Positions 1 through 10,700 of a stretch of DNA of 38,821 nt are shown here, one piece after another. The position numbers were made by a program, and so were the translations under genes. The stretch is taken from assembly GCA_002633005.1 (NCBI GenBank), contig NMRA01000905.1:64001-102821 (forward strand), given 5' to 3'. Source of the DNA: Phoronis australis (Eukaryota > Phoronida > Phoronidae). Each line of letters opens with the position of its first letter. Positions within the stretch are counted from its first letter, which is position 1. Below the pieces are notes generated by a model. The model saw only the letters and a program-made list of their open reading frames with translations, made no database searches and was not told the origin of the DNA.

Positions 1-221
1 CTTACCACTTTTTTACCCATATCGGTGCAAAGCTGTATATTTATATACAGCTTTGTACCAAGGCTAGTAAAAAGCTAGCCAGCCAGCTAGCTGTGCTGTA
101 TGAAGTCGAAGACTGTCGTCAAAATACAGCTAGGTACCACTGTGTGTATTTCTTCCGTAGACCCTGAAATTGCACACAGCCAGGATATAGTTTTGCTCAC
201 CTCGCCATGAAACTTGTAGAG
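1..221. repeat. Composite repeat block, left copy (direct + inverted duplications)
   Basis: Positions 1-75 are repeated in the same orientation at 1917-1991; both begin CTTACCACTTTTTTACCCA and continue through the GCAAAGCTGTATATTTA and CTTTGTACCAAGGCTAGTAA segments. Positions about 107-221 are repeated in reverse orientation at about 2211-2325, including the core around TAGGTACCACTGTGTGTATT. Inside the direct repeat, AAAGCTGTATA and TATACAGCTTT form a short hairpin at 30-55. No coding signal is convincing here. The pattern suggests a decayed transposon or a local rearrangement. Confidence 0.7.
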
Positions 222-1464
222 TCCGAATACCCATTGTCGTCAGGCTCCAAAGGTCGTCCGCCATCTTCTTTCGCGTGCAGCGCAGCCACGCGGAACTTAG
301 CGTTCCAATTTGGAGTGCTCATCTGCACGTTAGGTACTAACCTCTCGGGAGAAACACGCATGGAAGAACTGAGACTAAAATTAATGCATTTACCGACTGG
401 TTTTTTGATACCACTTATAAACTTGTAGATTTTAGTAATGCACTTTTTTGTTCATTTTCAGAAAATATTTTCGAAATTAAATTTTCTTAGGACGGAACAA
501 AAACCAACTCAGTGATTGTTTATGCAATGTATCTATTTGTCCCAGGCACTAACCGACACCTGTTAGGCCAAAGGAAAAACGCAGCAGACAAATGCAACAC
601 GCTGGGTGCTTAACAGTTTCTGCTCACGCCTTGGTCATCAAAATATTGTCCACTTGTTTTTTTATTGCAAAACAAAGTACTGAGCTCAAAATTTATGTTG
701 AATTCTTGATTATGGGTAATTTATTAGAACAATTGTATTGAGGTTCATTATGATCAACTTGCGCCGACAAAGTCTCAAAGGGTTATAGTTCTGTTCTGGC
801 TGACAAGGTGTTAACATAGAATGAAAAGCAACTGAAAAGAAAAAGAAAGACAGCAGAGATAAGTGGTGTTAAGTACAACAAGAGCAGAAAGTCAAATAAA
901 GAGGTCACTAACAGAAAATAAAGTAAGGTCTATCTGGAATAAAACAATTGCGATTTATTTTCCCGAACTGAAATTCTAAATTAATTTTAATCGATTTAAA
1001 AATCGATATCACACTAGTAAAGCAGTTTGTGGTTGAAGTAGAATTGCTGTAAACCACTTTCCACTATTTTCTTGGCCTTTTTCTACATGGCTTTCTGTTA
1101 AATCCAAAGGCGGCAGCATATGACGACCATAGGAGTCATTATAAAATGGCCGCCGAAAAGCAATGCACAGTTGAACAACTCGGCATAAGTAAAAGAAAAC
1201 GTTTCAATCAACGAATACTACATATTTGTGAGAAATAAATCAAATCCTATTCAGAGCATAACTTTGAAGTGGAATAATTGGGCGAGTACGACAACAAGCC
1301 GGTTTTATGCTTAGGCGGACGACCATTGGGTTCCCGAGTATATCAACATGTAAAGCTAATGACTGGATGGGGTGCACTGTAGTGAAACGTCATTTGACCT
1401 GTGTAGTGAATTCCAAAGTGTCTTACCTTATAATAGCACTATAGGTGCTCTTAGGTTCCTAGGG
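222..1464. other. Non-coding stretch, no gene recognised
   Basis: AT-rich sequence with frequent stops in all frames. No splice-bounded open frame, RNA gene or clear repeat boundary is visible. The sequence around ATATCAACATGTAAAGC at 1340-1357 recurs in inverted form near 2200-2220, so this stretch is linked to the flanking composite repeats. Confidence 0.4.
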
Positions 1465-1710
1465 TCAATATGTGAGTCGGTTGGGTTCAATCGTCGATAT
1501 TAGTAAAAGCCCCGCTCCAGTCCTCATGCCAGCCTTTTGCATTGGCCGCAGAAGGGCCGCTGAATATTCATGTAACGCCCTCATATTGGCCATCACCGGC
1601 ATATGGGCCGGGGCAGCCAATGTCGGCAGTCTCCAAGACGAACAGCTGTCGTCTCTTGATGTCGACAGAGGGTGCGCGCGGCAGAAGGCCAGCGCAGCAG
1701 TGAGACAGGT
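1465..1710. other. GC-rich island with short overlapping open frames, unassigned
   Basis: This 245-bp segment is clearly richer in G+C than its surroundings and is open on both strands (about 105 codons on +, 82 on -). Neither translation shows a recognisable domain, and no convincing splice sites bound it. It could be a relic of a mobile element or a small regulatory island. I do not call a gene. Confidence 0.25.
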
Positions 1711-1916
1711 CAAAATTAACGTCTCACTGCAAAAAAGAAACTGGCAAATAGGTGACGCAATATTTCATGACGCCGAAATCCATCGCTAAAGATTGCTCCA
1801 CAACTTTAGCAGCAGAATAACGGTAGAATGTCATTTTTCCAACACCGTTAAATGATTTAGTTTACTCTAGGAAGACTGTAGTTTTTAATGACACTAATTT
1901 TGTGTAAGATTTTATC

Positions 1917-2325
1917 TTACCACTTTTTTACCCACATCCGTGCAAAGCTGTATATTTAGTATAAAGCTTTGTACCAAGGCTAGTAAAAAGCACGACACTG
2001 GTCGTTATTTAGTGACAGCCTGGTAGCCTGGTTCAGGTACTGTTTTCAAAATGATGACATACTTTTCATTGTTGGATAAGCCGGAGAGTTACGTAAGAAA
2101 ATGACGTTTATCGCATTGTTTTTCACTTAAATGGCTGTAACGGGCAAGGTGAGTGTCGTTTGATTCCCACATTTTGCATGCACCCTGTCCGGCCTTTAGC
2201 TTTACATGTTGATACAAGTTTCACGGTGAGGTGACGAGCAGAACTACCCTGGTTGTGTACAATTTTGTGGTCTACGAAAGAAATACACACAGTGGTACCT
2301 AGCTGTATTTTGACGACAGTAGCGT
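1917..2325. repeat. Composite repeat block, right copy
   Basis: 1917-1991 is the direct copy of 1-75 (AAAGCTGTATATTTA followed by GCTTTGTACCAAGGCTAGTA). 2211-2325 is the inverted copy of about 107-221, recognised by AAATACACACAGTGGTACCT. The mixture of direct and inverted pieces makes the 1-2325 interval one compound repeat unit rather than a simple tandem duplication. Confidence 0.7.
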
Positions 2326-2656
2326 TGTTGACCCTCTGTTAGAGTGATTTAACAAGAGGTAACTCTTGTAACACTAGGTGACACTGTTGGCAAGTCTCAG
2401 TGGAAACCATGGTGCAATCAGGCAACTATATCCGAGTTGAATAATAAGCAATGATACCAAGGATCAGTGACTAAAACCACAAACTAAGGTTTCATCCACA
2501 GTTCTATCTGTCAGTGTGAATGGTAATGATTATATAACAGTTAAAACTATAGAGTTGCAAGTCTCCATTTAGTCTGAACACAGCTTTAGCAGGACACTTT
2601 TATAGTTTTTTGATACGTCTGTGGAAATGGTACATATACATTGCATGATCATTGAT

Positions 2657-2788
2657 TGTATAAGACACAGTCTAGTGCATGCCATGTACTATTCATTCAT
2701 TGTATAAGACACAGTCTAGTGCATGCCATGTACTATTCATTCATTGTACAAGACACAGTCTAGTGCATGCCATGTACTATTCAATTTT
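2657..2788. repeat. Tandem repeat, 44 bp x 3
   Basis: Three consecutive copies start at 2657, 2701 and 2745. Each contains AGACACAGTCTAGTGCATGC followed by CATGTACTATTCA. The third differs by a T-to-C change (TGTACA for TGTATA). The short open frame across it is a by-product, since 44 is not a multiple of three and the frame shifts at each unit. Confidence 0.9.
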
Positions 2789-4351
2789 CAGTGGATGTAT
2801 CAAGATCACTCAAATAAGTGAAGTCAAGGAGTCCGGTTATGTTGCTTTAGCAGGTTACATAGTAGAGATTAGGGCTAATTATCAACACATAGGAACAGCA
2901 GATGCACTGTGTGTTATTTCTTTGTCCTTCTGTTGTAATTTAACGGTTTTTGCTGTTCAAACAATTACAAAATTCAATTTTCAATGACTGAGTTAGTTTT
3001 TATTGCATGGTGTTATCTTAAATGGATGGGGAAAGAACGTCAACACCAGAAATAGGTAGCCGTTATCACTGACACATGTCAGTGTTCCCCAATCCCTGAA
3101 CAAAAGAAGCCATGCAGTCATAGAAGTCCACATGCTGTGCAATTGGCTAATCCTAACCAGTACCAACCAGTAAGAAGCATTTCTAGTAAATCGTAGGGCT
3201 GTGGCAAATACCACTGATTGGGCAATGACAGATAGTGTTTAGATCTATTGGTACTTCATCTAGAGGGCTATATGTTGCACCAAACTTGCATGGATCTAAG
3301 AGGTCTGGGAAATTGCAAAAATGTTGACGAACTATTTATAACTAATACTTCTTGAAGTATTTGCCAATGCATCCCTGAAAACACTACCTGTGTTCTCAAA
3401 TCCAACTTGATCATGGAACATCAATAGAGTAAAATCCAATTCTGTTGTCCCACAGTGGCTAAAATTTGTGCCAGAGTAGTGTCATTGAAATGGTAAAAAA
3501 ATGTGTCATACATGTAGTAACAAGGCAACCAGTCCTGATGGCATTAATACCCTGAGAGAGCTTACTGGCGTAAAGTGTCTGTTTAGCCACAAAGATCACT
3601 GGACTGGCGAAGGATTTTGCTACAGTACTAGACAATGCATGGCCAATGTGTCTGTCCCCACATTTAAAAAGTGTAACTCATTGATGCTGAGTTACTGTAG
3701 ATCAATTGCACAGTTACCGTTAGAAACTCAGACCATTTCACAGCACTTTTCACTTCGTCTAATGTTTAATTCCTGCTGTTGTCAAGCGGCCTGTTATATT
3801 CTATCAGGAAATCAAATCTAAGGTCCTATGTGTGGAGTTGGACAATTACCATATTAGCTTAATGGTTCATGACAATAAAGCATTGTCTAAAATAAATTGA
3901 TATATTGTGAACTGTAACTGTTAATTGGCTTGAGAAATTGAATTCCTCATAAAAAGTTGATTAAGGATAATTTTTTACTCAAAGAAATATCATATGACAA
4001 AAGTTAGCCAAAGTAGGTGCTTTTAGGTTTGGTTTCATGAATGGTTAATTGGTAACTTTTCGAACCATGGTAGATAATTGACCAGTGCGAGGAGGGCACG
4101 GGAACTATTAACAATGGAGTAGATTGACATCTGGAACTAGCCTTGATTTAGAAATTACTGCTGTCATCTAGAGATAAAACCAAACTTTTAAAAATGTTAA
4201 CAGATATTTTGTTAAGCCAAAATACGGTTAGGTAATAACACCTGGGAAGTGCATTAACCATGGAATTCAGTCAGAGCTTGATGAAGAATGTTTGTTAGGT
4301 GATTGAGTCATAATGCCATGTCAACCACTTTTTCGTTCTAATTCAAGTGTG
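2789..4351. other. Region upstream of the transporter gene, nothing assigned
   Basis: AT-rich DNA with scattered short open frames, none with recognisable protein features. It precedes the transporter start codon and may hold its promoter and 5' untranslated exon, but no TATA box, initiator or splice donor stands out enough to call. Confidence 0.3.
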
Positions 4352-4363
4352 TAAGTGTCCAAG

Positions 4364-4703
4364 ATGACAAAGGAAGAAGGACGACATTTGACAGATGACC
4401 ATCTTGTCAACTGTGAAACAAAGCCTCTGTTGAATGACTGTGCAGAGTTGTCCAAAAGTCACTCGGATGTCTCAGCGTCATCCTTTTCCAGTCAGCTGTA
4501 CACTCGCAGATGGTATCTTCAGTTTCTTGTCGCAGCTGTTGGATTTCTGCAAGGACTCGGCTACAATATATGGGGCCCCATCACTAGGTCGGCATTACAA
4601 GCATTTCACTGGTCTAATGCCGATATTGCTATGATGCCGAACTGGGCAAATATTGCGTATGTGATATCACAGATACCAGCATCATGGCTTCTGGATAAAA
4701 AAG
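4364..4703 (+). CDS. SLC49A4-like transporter, exon 1
   Basis: The start ATG at 4364 follows an in-frame TAA at 4352, so it is the first methionine if the exon is contiguous upstream. It encodes 113 codons plus one base: an acidic cytosolic N terminus with dileucine motif (residues 18-23), TRRW before the first helix (about residues 51-70), the WGP motif at 70-72, and a second helix around 88-108 ending LLDKKG. The donor is AAAG|GTACTG after 4703, phase 1. The frame runs on into the intron for 11 codons before a stop, which is read-through and not protein. Confidence 0.82.
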
Positions 4704-7700
4704 GTACTGACATTTATTATTTCAGATGTTATTTATGATTTAATAAAGGTGAACATTTGATTTGTACTTTAAAGTAATTTAGTTGTGACCAATTTGAGTG
4801 CTAAAAACCTCTCAAATTTGTCACAACTACATCTTGATTAAATGTATAAAATATAAGGAGATGGAAGTCGATATAGAACTGTACTAAAAATACACAATTC
4901 AGGTCATGTTATTTCTCAAAGGGTGTTGGCAGATTGCAGAACAAGGTGGCTAACTGTTAGACCATAAATTTGAGTTTGATAGGCTCACCACATCTAGAAA
5001 CAATGTGACTACTCAAATTACATGTTTTAAACCAATATCAGTTCTCCTCTAAATGGTTCATAAAGCTTACTGGTTGCTCTTGGAACAATCTTGACTCGCG
5101 GCCATTTTTGTTTTTACCTGACAGTGTCCTCATTGACTTGCGAAGAACTGTTAGTTGTGTTATTAAGTCCAACCTTTCATACTGTTGCTGTCAGTTGAGT
5201 ACTAAATGTTTCATTTTACTCGTGGTGTGCATCATTTTGAAAATTCTGGTGTCAGGGAGTGAATTTTAATATAAATCAGTTTTTGTGATAGTTTAATGGA
5301 CTATCAAAGTTTCTCGAAAATGAGTCAAAATCTCATGGGACCCACCCACCTCTTTGTCTGCATGTTATTGCTAAGAATTCTTCAAAATCTCATCGGACCC
5401 ACCCATCTCTTTGTCTGCATGTTATTGCTAAGAATTTTTCAAAAAGTTGTATGAATGATGCTATTCCCCTCTGTCTCAAACAAATCTTCATTTGATAGCG
5501 TAGTGCGGCATTATCCAGTGGCAAGCACAGCATCTGGGTTTTGATCTAGTCTCAATTTCTTACTAAAGATTGTCATCTGATCAATCTTCTGTCGTACCTG
5601 CCTGTCATACCTTGCTAGTGCTCAGATTCCGAATCAAGTCTCAAATGGGAAAGACTGACTGAGACAATTTCCAGTTCCTATTACTAGTAAGAAATGGTGA
5701 ACTATACAGCAATTCTTTAATATTTATCACACTGGCGGACATTAGTAAAGTTCATCTCATGAAATTTCTTCTAATTACAAAATATATCAAGAAAATATCA
5801 ATATAATAATTAAGTAGTTTGGTTCATACTGTGCGGCTGTCATAAAACTACATTTGATCAACGTATAATTTGCAGCAATTTTGTCAACTATTGAAAAATA
5901 GAAAAATGATGATTTCTGGTGGTAATTAAATTTGTGTGAAATAAACAGTGTTGCTGTAATATTGTTTTTGTGCTTAGGGTAAGTGAGTTTGTTAAGGAAT
6001 CTTTTGACAACTCTGTGACAAAATTCCTGTTGTAAAATGTACGCACAGTTAGATTGTTTCAGGTCTCTGATGAACATTATGTAATCGCTTCTGGACTAGT
6101 AGTATTGGATTATATTGTTTCATTTCTGCGATGGTCACTTGTAACCATGTATGGACTACAACTTCGCACTAAACAGGTGAATTTAAGAGCGGAGCGTCGA
6201 CGTTGGGGTGCAGTATGAACGGTCAACTTCGATCCGATCGAAGTTGCCAAGTGCCACTGTTATCATCAACAATTACAGGGTAGTGCAGTAGCTAATAGTT
6301 GTTTATATTTTGCTCTAATATTCACCAATGGATTCAAAAATAAGTCAATTAGCACATGTAAATGTTCCCAAATTGTCACAATGAAAGAAATCTTAGAGTG
6401 CAGCGCTACCTTGCGATAACTTCGATGACTCCAGCGTCACCGTTTACTTCGACGTTCATTAACTACCGAAGCCAGTATGAAAGGTCCAGTTAACTTCCCT
6501 GTTTACGTCGACGCTCCGCTCAGACCAGAGTTAAGTCAATATAAAAGGGCCTTAAATGTTTGTAATCGCATCAGGAGTACTGGCTTTATCATATCTGGAT
6601 TGTATTGTTTTAGGTCTCCGATGGACATTTGTAATCGCATCTGGAATACTAGTATTATCATCTGGATTACGTTGCCTTCCCTTTCATCCTCTGTCACAAC
6701 TTCATAAATGGTAAGAGCTTTCTAATATTTCTGATGGAATATCATGCTTGTTTTACCAACAGTTTGTGACAATTTTACATTCTGCATTTCTGTGGTTAGC
6801 TGTCTAAAAACTAAAAACAAATGGGCCATTTATAGTCTGAGGCTTAGTAGAATTTGTACTGCCCCTAATGTCCAGAGCGCATGCAAGTTGTTAAATGTTT
6901 CAGGTAGGGCTGTCCAGCCCTCCCAAAATTTGACCGCTTCCATTCAGTCACAGCTGTCTCAATTTCAGCATGTTTACAGGCTTAGCTAGCATATTTTTGT
7001 ACTTCACATTTGAACAGTAAATGAAATGGAAGGGCACCTTAATGAAACGTGCATTATTACAAATGATATTTGCATGTTTTAATGAGCAGAATAATGTATA
7101 TAGCAGTTTGCTTTTGTTGTGGACAGGTTGGATTTTGTTTGTGTCTTTGTTCAACACCTGAGGATAGACCCTCGCTGCACAGTCGTTGAAAACTATTGCT
7201 TTGGTTTAACTGTTGCTTTGGTTCATGTTTTGGGGTGGAACCCCTTGTTTTGGTTCTTTGATACAGGGAGTTTTTCATCTCCAATTACGCAATGGACCAA
7301 GTAGAGTTTGTTGTTTGCTTCAACAAGAAGTCCGGCACAAATAGATTCATTCCAGTATTGAGGTTTGAGATTTCACCTTAACTTAAGTAGCGCTGTTTGG
7401 AAGTTCAGGATTTAACCAAAGGTCATCAGACTATTTATGTATAATATGTATAGACTTCAATGGGCTTGAATTTGGCAGTAATTGTTCTCATTATTCTGTT
7501 ACAGTTATAGTTATGGCCACCAATGTGTTTTATCTCCCTTCATGTAACAGATGTGTGTGGATACTCTTACAGGTCTGTCTTCTTTGGTCAGATATGCTGT
7601 GGTGTAGCCTATATCTTCCACGGTGGTGCAACAGCCTTATTTTCTTCTACCTGGTTCCCCCCAAATCAGCGTGCATTGTCAACTGCTGTCACCTCAACTG

Positions 7701-10700
7701 CTGGGGTCTTAGGTGGTGCGTTCGCATTCATCATAGGTGAGGTTTGCGTGCTCTTGGTTACTGTATGAGACTCAGTGCATTATTTAGTCCCATGGGTCTA
7801 TATGTGAAGCTGTACCAACTAGTAAACCAAGAAATACGTTTATAACATAATACTTAGTTTAATATCTGTTTCAGTCGTTGTCCGCATGATTTCAATTGAA
7901 AACTGCTGAAGGTGGAGGAAACGGACACAAAAATTCTCCAATTAGAGACCTGTATGAGCCTTTGTGGTGCAACTACGGTACCAATGTGCAAAATGGTTAG
8001 GCAAAAATAGTCTTTTTGAATAAGCATAACATTTAATTATCACTTGAGGCATGGGACTAGATACGGCGTGTACAGCATCTTAAAATGTCAAGTCAGATAG
8101 GATTGCTATTAATACATCACGAAGGTGGTCTGCATGCTGAGAGAGAAACCATTTGGCTGTGCAAGAAAATGCCCTGGTATATTGAGATCATTATAATTGT
8201 TCTTGAATGTACACAGTACAACAAGTGTTCTTACTCTTTGCATCAAATATGTCGAGTGAGCTCCATTTTGATTAACCATCCAGGTGAAAATAGCTTGTGT
8301 GTCTTCCATTGCTTTTAAAGGGCTAGCAATTACAATTTTTGATGTTGCAAACATTTTGAGTCTGGTAAGCATGCCATCTGTTGGCCATTTCACGTGGCCT
8401 TATGAATACAACTCTGTAAAGATTTCTGCCCCGACTCAAACCCTGGACTTTCTGCTAACCGTTCAGACTGATCTCTAATCCAATGAGCCATCAGGACAAA
8501 CATAGAAATCCAATCAGTCTTAGTAGTGGCCATCTTTCCCTTGATCTCCTCAGTGTATATGAATATATCAGTCTCAATGTGGCGTGGAAAATATGTCATG
8601 GGCAGACGTCTGTATTGAGACTGACATATACGTATACATTCTGCTTACCACGAGCTGTGATTTAATAGAGCTGTCCCGGATTACACCGGCTGTAGAACTC
8701 TCCTTTGTCCCAGAGATAAGAAAGCGTGGGACTTCATTTTAGAAATCAGGCACATTTTCTTGTCTCTTATTGATGTCGGGAAGGCGAAAAATTTCAGAAC
8801 ACGCATCTATGGGTATTGTCCAGTTTATCAAACTTTCTCTCATGGGAGTTGCAGCCCACAGCACACCAGTAATTCTCTGTTGGCATCAGAAGGATGAATA
8901 GGGTAATGCAACCGAGAAAAATTGTGAAGAATCAGACAACAACAAATAACTATCATTTGGGGTTTTGTTACACCAACGCATTAGCCAAACTGACTAACCC
9001 ATTGTAATTGATTCACAAAGTTATAATGTGTGGCTTAGCCACGCTGCTGAAGAAATGTTTTCGCTAATTTCTCCTGTAATGCATCAATTTTAAAAATTTG
9101 AAGATGGCTAATATTCACTTTTCAATTCGAAAATCATGTTGGTCATTTGTCTTACTTATTGTTAGTTTTTTGACTTTGAAACTAGTATGCTAAACATGCA
9201 CGTTGTTTACGACTGCAATTATCTAAATCAATACACATTCGACCAAGACCATGAATGGTGACTAGCTCACTTCAATCTTTGACGGCGCCATCAAGCCTTT
9301 GATATGCCGAGGAATTAGCTGGATACTCTGGGTTGAATGGTGCATGCTTTCTCGTCCACTTGCTTGCAAATACTGGTAGCGTAAGATATGTATAATGGGT
9401 TGTGCATTCACTTTTATTGAGCAAACACAAATGACCGACAAAGTCCAAGTTCAATAACAAGTATGACAATTGTGTTTACTCAAAGGAAGTGAATGCAGAA
9501 TCAAGATGATGGTATTTTGGTGTGTCACTTCCTAGTGTTCCATGGACAGTACAGTTAATAATCACCAGGAGAACAGTTAAAATGGTGAATGATAGCCAGC
9601 AATATGATGTTTGTTTGCAAACCTGCCCTCCATCACAAAAAAAAATTAACTTAGACCACTAGCCATTTTTAAATTGGTCACTATTAATTTTGTTCCTTAG
9701 CAAATTGAAGATGATATGAGGACTTCAAAAGAGCTGATAGTTCATTATTGCTTGGGATTGGGCTCTACAAGTTGGCATGTCATGGTGTGCCATTTTATGT
9801 GCTGGGAAAGGCTCAATGAACAACAAACTGTCAGTTCTTTATACAGAAATCACTTATCATCTGAGAAAGGAACAAGTTGAGACAAATTTTATTGTAGTCA
9901 AAAATTGGCTCCTTGGACAGAATGTGAGTTTATAGTCACTCTGAATAGAACACCATTGAGTACGGGTGTGGTAACATCGAAAAAAGTCTGAATCCTCTCA
10001 GCCGCTCATTGCATTGGACAATGTATGACATTAGTGTGTTCAGTCAGAGTGATGCTCTAAACATTTTGTTATATTTTCTTGCTAGATCTCTGATGAGATT
10101 TCCAAAAGATCTCCATGATAGCATGTAGCAGCATATATTAAAGAAAACAACAACGGTTTTAAGTCGACTTTACGTGTTTCGGTGTCTTTAATATTGTTAT
10201 ATGTATTATTGTTCAAAGTTGATAATATCCATTCTTCCTATACAGGACCTCTCATGGTATCTGAGAACAACAGCACTTCATCAAACAACACGTAAGTGAC
10301 AACATTTTTTATTCTTATTTTAATTGCCTCTTTACCTTATTGTAAAAAATGCCGTTGGTGTATTTCTCAATTGATTGAATTTTTAATTTAAAACCTTTCC
10401 ATGTTCTTCCATTCATTAAAAACTCAGCCCTCTTTCACGTCACCTTGTATTTCATCAAGAAGTTTGATAATTAGGAATGATGATCTAAGGTCCATTTTGG
10501 ACCAGAGCAATTAACGGGAGGTTTCTGTAATGGCTCAATCATTTTTTTGCAGTTCAATATATCTTGTACCTTTTATGCTGATATATACCATAGTAGAAAC
10601 TGGGTACTCAAAAGCTATTTTTAGCATACCTGAGTCTTCAACTTCACCCTACATAATGTGCAAATTAATGTGGAAAATTTTGCAAACAGATTAGATTAGT

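Noticed and set aside
1465-1789. Overlapping open frames on both strands in a GC-rich island
   Set aside because: Neither translation is recognisable, and open frames on both strands are expected in a short GC-rich stretch.
2679-2987. 102-codon frame with repeated Cys/His segments
   Set aside because: The repeated part is a 44-bp tandem repeat that changes frame at each unit. The rest shows no protein features.
6063-6176. Alternative exon for the transporter
   Set aside because: One frame is open with splice-like borders, but the phase is 0-0 while neighbours need phase 1 in. The real exon 2 already fills the alignment to SLC49A4.
7551-7572. Earlier acceptor for transporter exon 3
   Set aside because: Using the AG at 7549-7550 adds seven codons but requires phase 1, and exon 2 ends in phase 2. 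The AG at 7571-7572 fits.
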